This document shows positions 8,236-17,555 of a stretch of 64,000 nt of DNA, one piece after another. Where the stretch lies: contig JAFKER010000005.1 in assembly GCA_017308595.1 (NCBI GenBank), forward strand, positions 692,950-756,949. Direction: 5' to 3'. Under the pieces are notes generated by a model. It was not told where the DNA came from and did no database searches. It saw only the letters and a program-made list of their open reading frames with translations. Each line of letters opens with the position of its first letter. Position 1 is the first letter of the stretch. Origin of the DNA: Afipia sp. Its GTDB lineage: Bacteria > Pseudomonadota > Alphaproteobacteria > Rhizobiales > Xanthobacteraceae. The position numbers and the translations under genes are program-made.

Positions 8236-10059
8236 TTAGTGGTTGTCGCGCGCGACGCCGAAGGTGCCAGCGAGATTGCGATAACGGGTCGCGATTTCGA
8301 GGCAGGCGCCGGTCGATTGCTGGCCCACGGTGTCGCGGTAAAGCTCCTGCCACGGCGTCTGGTTCTTGGGATAGGGGAAGCCACCCTTGGCCATCAGGTC
8401 GGCGTGACGTTGCTTCACTTCGGCATCGGAGATCAGGATGTTGGCTTCGCCCTTGTTCAGGTCGATGCGCACTCTGTCGCCGGTCTTGAGGATCGCGAGC
8501 CCGCCGTTGGCGGCGGCTTCCGGCGAGGCATTCAGGATCGATGGCGATCCCGATGTGCCCGATTGCCGTCCATCGCCGATGCAGGGCAGTGATGTGATGC
8601 CTTTTTTGATGAGCGCCGCCGGTGGCTGCATGTTCACGACTTCCGCGCCGCCGGGATAGCCGATCGGGCCGACACCGCGCACGAACAGCATGCAGTGCTC
8701 ATCAATCTTGAGCGATTCATCGTCGATGCGGTGATGATAATCCTCTGGCCCCTCGAAAACGATGGCGCGGCCTTCGAATGCGTCCGGGTCTTTTGGGTTG
8801 GACAGATAGCGGTCACGAAATTCCTTCGAGATCACGCTGGTTTTCATGATCGCCGAATCGAACAGGTTTCCGCGCAGCACGATGAAGCCGGCATCTTTCA
8901 CCAGCGGCTTGTTGTAGGTGCGGATCACGTCGCTGTCCGGCGCCGCAGCGCTGTTGCAGTTTTCGCCCATGGTCTTGCCATTGACGGTCAGTGCGTCCTC
9001 GTGGATGCGCTTATGCTTCATCAGTTCGCGCACCACGGCAGGGACACCGCCCGCGCGGTGATATTCCTCACCGAGATAGAAGCCGGCGGGTTGCATATTC
9101 ACCAGCAACGGGACGTCATGGCCGAATTTCTGCCAATCCTCGATAGTTAGATCGACGCCGATATGGCGGGCCAAGGCGTTGATATGGATCGGTGCGTTGG
9201 TCGAGCCGCCGATCGCCGAATTGACCACGATGCAGTTCTCGAACGCTTTGCGGGTCAGGAAGTCGGAAGGCTTGAGGTCCTCCCACACCATCTCCACGGC
9301 GCGCTTGCCGGTTTCATAGGCGATCTGCCCGCGTTCGCGATAAGGGGCGGGAATGGCCGCGCAGCCGGGTAGCGAGAAGCCCAAGGCCTCGGCCAGCGAG
9401 TTCATGGTCGAGGCGGTGCCCATCGTATTGCAATGTCCGACGGACGGAGCCGAGGACGCCACGATTTCCATGAACTCGTCATAGTTGATTTTGCCGGCAG
9501 CCATTTCCTCGCGGGATTTCCATACCACGGTGCCTGAGCCCGTCCGCTCGCCATTGAACCAGCCGTTCAGCATCGGTCCGCCAGAAAGGACAATGGCAGG
9601 GATATTGACGGTTGCGGCAGCCATCATGCAGGCGGGCGTGGTCTTGTCGCAGCCGGTGGTCAGGACAACGCCGTCCAGCGGATAGCCGAACAGCACCTCC
9701 ACCAGGCCAAGATAGGCGAGGTTGCGATCGAGCGCCGCTGTGGGGCGCTTTCCCGTTTCCTGAATGGGATGGGTCGGAAATTCCATCGCAATGCCGCCGG
9801 CCTCGCGAATGCCCTCTCGGACACGCTGCGCGAGCTCGATGTGATGCCGATTACAGGGGGAGAGATCGTTTCCGGTCTGCGCAATGCCGATGATTGGCTT
9901 GCCCGACTGAAGCTCGTGCCGGGTCAGCCCGTAATTCAGATAACGCTCGAGATAGAGCGCGGTCATACCTGGGTTGTCCGGGTTATCGAACCAGAGTTGA
10001 GACCTCAGTTTGCGCCTTTGACCGTTTTTTGTTGCGGCTTGGTCGTCATTTTTTTTCAC
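8236..10059 (-). CDS. xylD: IlvD/Edd-family D-xylonate dehydratase-like enzyme
   Basis: The 607-residue protein has cluster ligands Cys69 (SPCNR), Cys137 (TTGCDKT) and Cys210 (VGHCNTM), each offset by ten from the pentonate dehydratases of known structure. The N-terminal run [17 protein letters not shown] followed by NYGLT and [11 protein letters not shown] closely resembles Caulobacter XylD, which turns D-xylonate into 2-keto-3-deoxy-D-xylonate. The start is taken as GTG at 10059, which follows a good GGGAGA ribosome site; the frame is open further upstream but without homologous sequence. It heads a leftward operon with two SDRs and is divergent from the sugar ABC importer operon. Other aldonates are possible substrates. 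Confidence 0.87.
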   Translation of the reverse strand: MKKNDDQAATKNGQRRKLRSQLWFDNPDNPGMTALYLERYLNYGLTRHELQSGKPIIGIAQTGNDLSPCNRHHIELAQRVREGIREAGGIAMEFPTHPIQETGKRPTAALDRNLAYLGLVEVLFGYPLDGVVLTTGCDKTTPACMMAAATVNIPAIVLSGGPMLNGWFNGERTGSGTVVWKSREEMAAGKINYDEFMEIVASSAPSVGHCNTMGTASTMNSLAEALGFSLPGCAAIPAPYRERGQIAYETGKRAVEMVWEDLKPSDFLTRKAFENCIVVNSAIGGSTNAPIHINALARHIGVDLTIEDWQKFGHDVPLLVNMQPAGFYLGEEYHRAGGVPAVVRELMKHKRIHEDALTVNGKTMGENCNSAAAPDSDVIRTYNKPLVKDAGFIVLRGNLFDSAIMKTSVISKEFRDRYLSNPKDPDAFEGRAIVFEGPEDYHHRIDDESLKIDEHCMLFVRGVGPIGYPGGAEVVNMQPPAALIKKGITSLPCIGDGRQSGTSGSPSILNASPEAAANGGLAILKTGDRVRIDLNKGEANILISDAEVKQRHADLMAKGGFPYPKNQTPWQELYRDTVGQQSTGACLEIATRYRNLAGTFGVARDNH

Positions 10060-10157
10060 AAGATTTCTCCCGCACTGCACACTTGATGAGTTGCGTGCAG
10101 GTAATGTTTGCATGTCGACGCGGCATCTGCAACGCTGCCGGATCAAACATCCGATCT

Positions 10158-10204
10158 TTGGGACAAAATCCAAAATCTTTGCTAATACGTCTGTCTAATA
10201 GCAA
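10158..10204 (+). promoter_or_regulatory. Candidate promoter and operator between divergent sugar-acid operons
   Basis: In the 263-bp gap between xylD-like and the ABC importer, TTGGGA (10158-10163) and GCTAAT (10181-10186) are spaced by 17 bp and could be a weak sigma-70 promoter for the + strand. An inverted repeat TTGCTA (10179-10184) / TAGCAA (10199-10204) covers the -10 and start region, where a repressor would bind. CTAATA also occurs twice inside it. Both readings are tentative. Confidence 0.35.
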
Positions 10205-10322
10205 GAACGGGCAAACCGCAGAGAATGGGTCGACGCGCTTCCAGACATCGAGACTCTAAAAATCAAAGAGCTGCGACGGCATTCGCCGGACGACGCCGGG
10301 ACGACAGAGGAGGAAAGGCTGC

Positions 10323-11390
<1,068 letters not shown>

Positions 11391-11462
11391 CGTTCTACAT
11401 AAGTCACAGCCAATAGCCGGCCGAAGAAAATCAAGAGCCGGTGCAACAGGGAGAAGCTGATT

Positions 11463-12785
11463 ATGAATAAATTTACACCTGATCGCCGTTCGCTTCTGAA
11501 GGGCGGCGCGTCCGTACTCGCTGGCGCGGCGACTATCTCTGCAGATCAATTGCTTGGCTTTGCGCAGGCATGGGCGCAGACCGCGCAATGGAAGCCGGAG
11601 AAGGGCGCCAAGATCAATCTGCTGCGCTGGAAGCGTTTCGTGGAAGCGGAAGACGTCGCCTTCATGAACATCATGCAGGCTTTCACCAAGGCGACAGGCG
11701 TCGAAGTCAATGTCTCCAACGAATCCTATGACGACATTCAGCCGAAGGCCTCGGTCGCCGCGAACACCGGGCAGGGCCTGGACATGGTGTGGGGCCTTTA
11801 CTCGCTGCCGCATCTGTTCCCGCAGAAATGCGCCGACGTGAGCGATGTTGCCGATTATCTCGGCAAAAAGTACGGCGGCTGGGCTCCATCCGCGAACGCC
11901 TACGGCCAGAAGAACGGCAAGTGGATCGGTATTCCTGTCGCCGCCACGGGTGCGTTGATGAACTATCGCATCAGCTCGATGGAAAAGGCAGGCTTCAAGG
12001 AATTCCCGAAGGACACCGCCGGCTTCCTCGAACTGTGCAAGGGCCTCAACAAGAACGGTACACCGGCTGGCATGGCGCTCGGTCACGCTTCGGGCGACGC
12101 CAATACCTGGCTCCACTGGGCGCTCTGGACGCATGGCGGTTACCTCGTCGACAAGAACGACAAGGTCATCATCAATTCACCGGAAACCGCCAAGGCACTT
12201 GAATATATCAAGGAGCTTTACGGCACCTTCATCCCGGGTACGGCGTCTTGGAACGACTCCTCGAACAACAAGGCGTTTCTCGCAGGACAGCTCCACTGCA
12301 CCTGTAACGGCATTTCGGTCTACGTCGCGGCGCAAGGCTCGAACAAGGCCATCGCGGATGACATGGATCACGCCTATATGCCGATCGGCCCGGCCGGAAA
12401 GCCGACCGAACTGCATCTGCCCTTCACGATGCTGACATTCAACTTCACGAAGTATCCGCAGGCCTGTAAGGCGCTGACCGCGTTCATGCTCGAAGCCGAT
12501 CAGTTCAATCCGTGGGTGACCTCGGCAAAGGGTTACCTATCGCACTTCCTCAATGCCTACGACAACAACCCGATCTGGACGCAGGATCCGAAGAACACCA
12601 AGTTCCGCGATGTTGCCAAGCGCACCCTGACGCCGGGCGGTCTCGGATCACTCGGTGAAAACGCCGCGGCAGCCATCGCGGACTTCATCGTGGTCGATAT
12701 GTTCGCGAACTACTGCACCGGACGCGAAGATCTCAAGGGCTCGATTGCCTTTGCTGAACGTCAGGCCAAGCGTCTCTACCGCTAA
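11463..12785 (+). CDS. ABC sugar-binding protein (family 1) with Tat signal
   Basis: The 440-residue protein opens with a twin-arginine signal (DRRSLLKGG, residues 7-15) and a hydrophobic stretch ending near AWA-QT (about residue 38), so it is probably exported folded to the periplasm. The mature part is a family-1 extracellular solute-binding protein of the CUT1 class. It sits between the ATPase and the two permeases. A strong hairpin immediately after the stop codon probably raises its expression over that of the permeases. The ligand is likely a sugar, polyol or sugar acid; the linked enzymes favour a pentose or aldonate, but this is inference. Confidence 0.9.
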   Translation: MNKFTPDRRSLLKGGASVLAGAATISADQLLGFAQAWAQTAQWKPEKGAKINLLRWKRFVEAEDVAFMNIMQAFTKATGVEVNVSNESYDDIQPKASVAANTGQGLDMVWGLYSLPHLFPQKCADVSDVADYLGKKYGGWAPSANAYGQKNGKWIGIPVAATGALMNYRISSMEKAGFKEFPKDTAGFLELCKGLNKNGTPAGMALGHASGDANTWLHWALWTHGGYLVDKNDKVIINSPETAKALEYIKELYGTFIPGTASWNDSSNNKAFLAGQLHCTCNGISVYVAAQGSNKAIADDMDHAYMPIGPAGKPTELHLPFTMLTFNFTKYPQACKALTAFMLEADQFNPWVTSAKGYLSHFLNAYDNNPIWTQDPKNTKFRDVAKRTLTPGGLGSLGENAAAAIADFIVVDMFANYCTGREDLKGSIAFAERQAKRLYR

Positions 12786-12795
12786 CAGTCAGGAT

Positions 12796-12827
12796 CGCCG
12801 GCGCGGACATCTCGCGCCGGCGGTTTT
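12796..12827 (+). terminator. Intra-operon hairpin (attenuator) after binding-protein gene
   Basis: CGCCGGCGCG (12796-12805) pairs perfectly with CGCGCCGGCG (12813-12822) around a 7-base loop and is followed by GTTTTC. It lies 10 bases after the binding-protein stop and 78 before the permease start, the usual place for partial termination that keeps binding protein in excess. Confidence 0.75.
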
Positions 12828-12904
12828 CTCGATCAACCAACTGCGCGTCATTATCTCCGCGAAGCCGGTCCGGTTTCGCGGACGCCGCGACAAAGGTTCG
12901 GACC

Positions 12905-13864
12905 ATGACTGCGATCCCCGCAAGTGAACCCGCAACGAAGCCTTACGTTAGTTCGCAGTCGGCCTGGCAACGGCTGATTACGAATCGCAACTGGGTTGCA
13001 TTCTGGTTCATGCTGCCTGCGGCAGGTTTTCTGATCGTATTTCTGGCTTATCCACTCGGCCTCGGTGTGTGGATGAGCTTTACGGACGTGCGCATCGGTC
13101 GCGACGGTGTATTTATCGGGCTCGAAAACTATCAATGGCTCTGGGAAGACGGTGTCTTCTGGCTGTCGGTGTTCAACACGCTTCTCTATACGATTATTGC
13201 GAGCGCCATCAAATTCGCGCTTGGGCTTTATCTTGCACTGCTGCTCAACCGCAGTATGCCGTTCAAGGCGTTGATACGCGCAGCCGTGCTGATCCCGTTC
13301 ATCGTGCCGACGGTTTTGTCTGCGATTGCATTTTGGTGGATCTACGATTCGCAATTCTCGATCATCTCCTGGTCGCTGACCAAGATGGGATTGATCCATC
13401 AGAACATCAATTTTTTGGGTGACTCCACCTGGGCGCGGGTCAGCGTCATCGTCGCTAATATCTGGCGCGGCGTTCCCTTCGTCGCCATCACACTGCTGGC
13501 GGGACTGCAGACGGTTTCGCCGTCGCTCTATGAGGCCGCAACGCTCGACGGTGCGACGAACTGGCAGCGTTTCCGTTACATTACCTATCCGCTGCTGACG
13601 CCGATCATTGCGGTGGTCATGACCTTCTCGGTGCTGTTTACGTTCACCGACTTCCAGTTGATTTGGGCGCTGACGCGCGGTGGCCCGGTCAATGCCACGC
13701 ACCTGATGGCGACGCTGAGTTATCAGCGCGGGATTCTCAGCGGCCGGTTAGGCGAGGGCGCGGCGATTGCAACCGCCATGATTCCTTTCCTTCTCGCGGC
13801 CATCACCATTTCCTGGTTCGGCATGCAGCGCCGTAAATGGCAGCAAGGATCCGACAATGACTGA
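12905..13864 (+). CDS. ABC sugar transporter permease, MalF/UgpA type
   Basis: The 319-residue inner-membrane protein has six predicted hydrophobic spans, the first near residues 33-58. The permease coupling loop (EAA motif) starts at Glu210, with the characteristic Gly at DGA (residues 215-217) and a Pro-Leu-Leu turn after it; this loop docks on the ATPase. It overlaps the next permease gene by 8 bp, which implies coupled translation of the two halves of the channel. Confidence 0.92.
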   Translation: MTAIPASEPATKPYVSSQSAWQRLITNRNWVAFWFMLPAAGFLIVFLAYPLGLGVWMSFTDVRIGRDGVFIGLENYQWLWEDGVFWLSVFNTLLYTIIASAIKFALGLYLALLLNRSMPFKALIRAAVLIPFIVPTVLSAIAFWWIYDSQFSIISWSLTKMGLIHQNINFLGDSTWARVSVIVANIWRGVPFVAITLLAGLQTVSPSLYEAATLDGATNWQRFRYITYPLLTPIIAVVMTFSVLFTFTDFQLIWALTRGGPVNATHLMATLSYQRGILSGRLGEGAAIATAMIPFLLAAITISWFGMQRRKWQQGSDND

Positions 13865-14768
13865 TCACGCAGCACATCCGCCAGCGGCTGCCACGCAGTC
13901 GGCGACCGACAACAGCGAGGGCATGAGCTATCTCGAGACGCTGCCCAGTAAGATCGTGACGCTCTATATCCCGCTGTTCATCATGATTGTCGTGCTGCTG
14001 TTCCCGTTTTACTGGATGGCGCTCACATCGATCAAACCCGACGAACAGCTGATCGATATGGAGACGTACAACCCGTTTTGGGTTGTGAAGCCGACGCTGA
14101 AGCATATCCAGAAGCTGCTGTTCGAGACGAACTATCCGCGCTGGTTGTGGAACACGATGTACGTCGCGGGTGCTGCGACGTTTATCTCGATCGTCGCGAG
14201 CGTGCTGGCCGCCTATGCCATCGTGCGTCTGCGATTCAAGGGAGCCAATGCTGTCAGTGCCTCGATCTTCCTCGCCTATCTCATTCCGCCGTCGATCCTG
14301 TTCATTCCGCTGGCGTCGGTGATTCACTCTTACGGCCTGTTCGATTCGCCGCTGTCATTGATCCTTGTTTATCCGACGTTGCTGATTCCGTTCTCGACCT
14401 GGTTGCTGATGGGTTATTTCAAGACCATTCCCTATGAATTGGAGGAATGCGCACTGATCGATGGCGCGAGCCGCTGGCAGATTCTGACCAAGATCGTGTT
14501 GCCGCTCGCCGTGCCGGGACTGATTTCGGCGTTCATCTTCTCGTTCACGCTGTGCTGGAACGAGTTTATCTACGCACTGACATTCTTGTCATCGACACAG
14601 AACAAGACCGTCCCCGTCGCTATCGTCAACGAGTTCGTCGATGGCGATATCTACAAATGGGGATCGCTGATGGCAGGAGCGCTGGTTGGCTCGCTGCCGC
14701 TGGTCATCCTTTACGCCTTCTTTGTCGAGCACTATGTGTCGGCCATGACCGGCGCGGTCAAGGAATAG
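13857..14768 (+). CDS. ABC sugar transporter permease, MalG/UgpE type
   Basis: The 303-residue partner permease has a first membrane span near residues 36-58 and the EAA coupling loop at about 196-215 (EECALIDGAS). The N-terminal 30 residues are polar and cytosolic. It overlaps the upstream permease by 8 bp. The DenD-like gene follows after 34 bp, so import and catabolism appear to be one transcription unit. Confidence 0.92.
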   Translation: MTDHAAHPPAAATQSATDNSEGMSYLETLPSKIVTLYIPLFIMIVVLLFPFYWMALTSIKPDEQLIDMETYNPFWVVKPTLKHIQKLLFETNYPRWLWNTMYVAGAATFISIVASVLAAYAIVRLRFKGANAVSASIFLAYLIPPSILFIPLASVIHSYGLFDSPLSLILVYPTLLIPFSTWLLMGYFKTIPYELEECALIDGASRWQILTKIVLPLAVPGLISAFIFSFTLCWNEFIYALTFLSSTQNKTVPVAIVNEFVDGDIYKWGSLMAGALVGSLPLVILYAFFVEHYVSAMTGAVKE

Positions 14769-14802
14769 TCTTCAAGAAGAAACGCCACGGAAGGACGACA
14801 CT

Positions 14803-15786
14803 TTGCATATTCTGGTTCTTGGCGCGGCCGGTATGGTCGGGCGTAAACTTGTCGAGCGGTTGACACGCGACGGCAGGCTCGGAAAGTCCGACGTCACGCA
14901 CATGACGCTGCAGGATGTTGTCGCTCCCGCGAAGCCGGAGACCTCAATCCCGATCGACATCGTGACTTGCGACGTGGCCGATCAAGCCGCGGTGACGAAG
15001 CTCATCGCAGGCAAGCCCGATGTGATTTTCCATCTCGCAGCTATCGTGTCGGGGGAGGCGGAAGCCGATTTCGACAAAGGATACAGGATCAATCTTGACG
15101 GCACCCGCTATCTGATCGACGCGGTGCGGGCGATTGGTGGCGGTTACAAGCCCCGGATCGTCTTTACGTCGTCGATTGCCGTATTTGGCGCGCCGTTTCC
15201 TGACAAGATCGGTGACGAGTTCTTGTCGGGGCCGCTGACCAGCTATGGTACGCAGAAGGCCATCGGCGAGCTTCTGATCTCCGATTACACCCGCAAGGGG
15301 CTGTTTGACGGCGTCAGCATCCGCCTGCCAACCATCTGCGTGCGGCCAGGACTGCCGAACAAGGCGGCGTCGGGATTCTTCTCCAACATCATCCGCGAGC
15401 CGCTGGCGGGCAAGGAGGCGGTGCTGCCGGTATCGGATGATGTGCGTCACTGGCATGCATCGCCGCGATCCGCGGTTGGCTTCCTGCTCCATGCCGGAAC
15501 CATGGATACGAACACCATTGGACCTCGACGCGCACTGAGCATGCCCGGATTGTCCGCGACTGTGGGCGAGCAAATGGCCGCACTTGGCCGTGTCGCGGGC
15601 AAGGACGTCACGGATCGCATCAAGCGCGTGCCGGATCAGACCATCATGGGAATCGTGGCTGGATGGCCGCGTGATTTTGTGACCGATCGGGCGCTCAAGC
15701 TGGGTTTCACCACTGCCGAAAAAACCTTCGATGATATCATTCGCATTCATATCGAAGACGAGCTTGGCGGAAAATTCGTAAACTGA
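14803..15786 (+). CDS. denD: D-erythronate dehydrogenase-like NAD-dependent epimerase/dehydratase-family protein
   Basis: The 327-residue extended SDR has GAAGMVG (7-13), Ser124 and Tyr148-Lys152 (YGTQK). The opening MHILVLGAAGMVGRKL and the segments FHLAAIVSGEAE and IRLPTICVRPG are typical of DenD, which oxidises the C2 hydroxyl of D-erythronate to 2-keto-D-erythronate. The start is a TTG at 14803 preceded by a GGAAGGA ribosome site. The other known D-erythronate genes (DenK-like DUF1537 kinase, PdxA2, OtnC aldolase) are not in view, so here it may oxidise another aldonate. The KDG kinase gene begins 4 bp after its stop. Confidence 0.8.
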   Translation: MHILVLGAAGMVGRKLVERLTRDGRLGKSDVTHMTLQDVVAPAKPETSIPIDIVTCDVADQAAVTKLIAGKPDVIFHLAAIVSGEAEADFDKGYRINLDGTRYLIDAVRAIGGGYKPRIVFTSSIAVFGAPFPDKIGDEFLSGPLTSYGTQKAIGELLISDYTRKGLFDGVSIRLPTICVRPGLPNKAASGFFSNIIREPLAGKEAVLPVSDDVRHWHASPRSAVGFLLHAGTMDTNTIGPRRALSMPGLSATVGEQMAALGRVAGKDVTDRIKRVPDQTIMGIVAGWPRDFVTDRALKLGFTTAEKTFDDIIRIHIEDELGGKFVN

Positions 15787-15790
15787 CGCA

Positions 15791-16723
15791 ATGATGACCA
15801 CCGTTGCCTGCATCGGCGAGTGCATGATCGAGCTCTCGCAGGGCGCGGACAACCGGCTCACGCGCAGCTATGGTGGCGACACGCTCAATACGGCCATCTA
15901 TCTTGCGCGATTGGGGGTGAGCACCGATTATGTGACCGCGCTTGGCGATGATCCGTTCAGCGATGAGATGCTCAATGGCTGGACCGAGGAGAATATCGGC
16001 GTCGGGCGGGTTGTACGGGTGCGCGGCAAGCTGCCGGGACTTTATGCCATTCGGACCAGCGAAGCCGGAGAACGGTCCTTTTATTACTGGCGTGAGAATT
16101 CTGCGGCACGCCTGCTGCTCGACCTGCCTGAAACCGGCGGATTGCTGGCGTCGCTGGCAGGCTATGACATGGTCTATCTCTCTGGCGTAACGCTCTCGCT
16201 CTACAGCGCCGATGGCCGCCAGCGGCTGATCGAGGCGTTGAAGACGGCGCGCAAGGGGGTGACCCGCGTGGTCTTCGATACCAATTTTCGCATGCAGGGC
16301 TGGCCGGATTTGGACATTGCCCGTCAGGTTTATCGCGACATGCTTGCTGTTGCAGACGTCGTGTTGGCCTCTGTGGATGACCTGACGCCGCTGTTCGGCG
16401 CCCGGATGCATGGCGAACTGATCGATCGCATGGCCGCTGGCGAGGTCGTGCTGAAACTGGCCGAACCCGGCAGCGTTGTCCGATACGATGGTTCGGAGCA
16501 GGCCGTGAAAGCGGAACCGGTCAACAAGGTGGTGGATACCACGGCGGCAGGCGATAGTTTTTCTGCCGCCTATCTTGCTGCAAGACTAAACGGTGTCTCG
16601 CCAGTAGAGGCCGCGCGGGCCGGACATCGCTTGGCGGGCGTCGTCGTTGGTTATCGCGGAGCGATCATTCCGCGCGAGGCCATGCCAGCAGAGATAGTGA
16701 CGAAAAGGGAGCGATCGTCATGA
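15791..16723 (+). CDS. kdgK: 2-keto-3-deoxygluconate kinase, PfkB/ribokinase family
   Basis: The 310-residue sugar kinase has the PfkB C-terminal signature DTTAAGDSF with catalytic base Asp255, and a Gly-rich substrate segment GGDTLNTA near the N-terminus. The run FYYWRENSAAR (about 97-107) is characteristic of KDG kinases and contacts the carboxylate of 2-keto-3-deoxygluconate. It would make KDPG in the cytosol. Its stop overlaps the start of the KDPG aldolase gene by 4 bp (ATGA), so the two act in sequence. Confidence 0.88.
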   Translation: MMTTVACIGECMIELSQGADNRLTRSYGGDTLNTAIYLARLGVSTDYVTALGDDPFSDEMLNGWTEENIGVGRVVRVRGKLPGLYAIRTSEAGERSFYYWRENSAARLLLDLPETGGLLASLAGYDMVYLSGVTLSLYSADGRQRLIEALKTARKGVTRVVFDTNFRMQGWPDLDIARQVYRDMLAVADVVLASVDDLTPLFGARMHGELIDRMAAGEVVLKLAEPGSVVRYDGSEQAVKAEPVNKVVDTTAAGDSFSAAYLAARLNGVSPVEAARAGHRLAGVVVGYRGAIIPREAMPAEIVTKRERSS

Positions 16724-17379
16724 CCGGCTTGAAGGCCTCCGCGAAACAGGCGGCTCTGGAACAGATCCTGATCCCGGCGCGGATCGTTCCGGTGCTGACA
16801 ATCGACCGCCTTGAAGATGCGGTGCCATTGGCGCGTGCGCTCGTCGCGGGCGGCGTGAATGTTCTTGAGGTCACCTTCCGCACGGAGGTCGCGGCAGAGG
16901 CAGCAAAGGCGATCATCGCGGGAGTGCCGAACGCGATCGTGGGGATCGGCACCGTCTTGAATGGGGACGATCTTCACCGGGCGCAGGCGCTGGGCGCGAG
17001 GTTCGCAGTCAGCCCGGGAGCGACGCCGGAACTGCTGGACGCAGCGGCTGCGAGCGCGCTCCCGTTACTCCCCGGAATAGCAACGGCATCGGAATTGATG
17101 CAAGCACAGGCGAGGGGGTTCGGTCTTCTGAAGTTCTTTCCCGCCGAACAGGCGGGCGGCATCCCAATGCTGCGCGCGCTGGCGGGGCCATTTCCGGCCA
17201 CACGATTCTGCCCGACCGGAGGCGTTAACGCCGGTAACGTCGCGACATGGTTGGCTGAGCCGAATGTCGTGGCGGCGGGTGGCTCGTGGCTATGCCCGGC
17301 GTCGGACATCAAGTCCGGGAACTGGGAGATCATCACCGGCCGCTGCATTGACGCGATGAGGACGTTGCGGAAGAAATAG
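16720..17379 (+). CDS. eda: 2-keto-3-deoxy-6-phosphogluconate (KDPG) aldolase
   Basis: The 219-residue class I aldolase has Glu50 (VLEVTFRT) and the Schiff-base Lys138 (LLKFFPAE); both are offset by five from Glu45 and Lys133 of E. coli Eda. GIGTV, SPG and CPTGGV phosphate/carboxylate-binding segments are also present. It cleaves KDPG (or KDPGal) to pyruvate and glyceraldehyde-3-phosphate, completing a semi-phosphorylative Entner-Doudoroff branch with the kinase it overlaps. It is the last gene of the island. Confidence 0.92.
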   Translation: MTGLKASAKQAALEQILIPARIVPVLTIDRLEDAVPLARALVAGGVNVLEVTFRTEVAAEAAKAIIAGVPNAIVGIGTVLNGDDLHRAQALGARFAVSPGATPELLDAAAASALPLLPGIATASELMQAQARGFGLLKFFPAEQAGGIPMLRALAGPFPATRFCPTGGVNAGNVATWLAEPNVVAAGGSWLCPASDIKSGNWEIITGRCIDAMRTLRKK

Positions 17380-17555
17380 TCCGCATTGTCATAGCGGCAG
17401 AGCCGTTCTTCATCCGGGTGCTTAAGACCCGTTCGCGCGTGACAAAAGCTGAGTCTCGCGAGCGGGTTACGATTGAAATCGCAAGCCGCGACTGAATCTC
17501 CGCATGATGTTTCGCGTAAAGATGAAGTGCTGCGTCTAAACGACTCTTCCGACTC

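Noticed and set aside
17380-17555. Possible small RNA or gene between eda and the GGT-family gene
   Set aside because: No convincing open frame, hairpin with T-run or promoter was seen in the 176-bp convergent gap.
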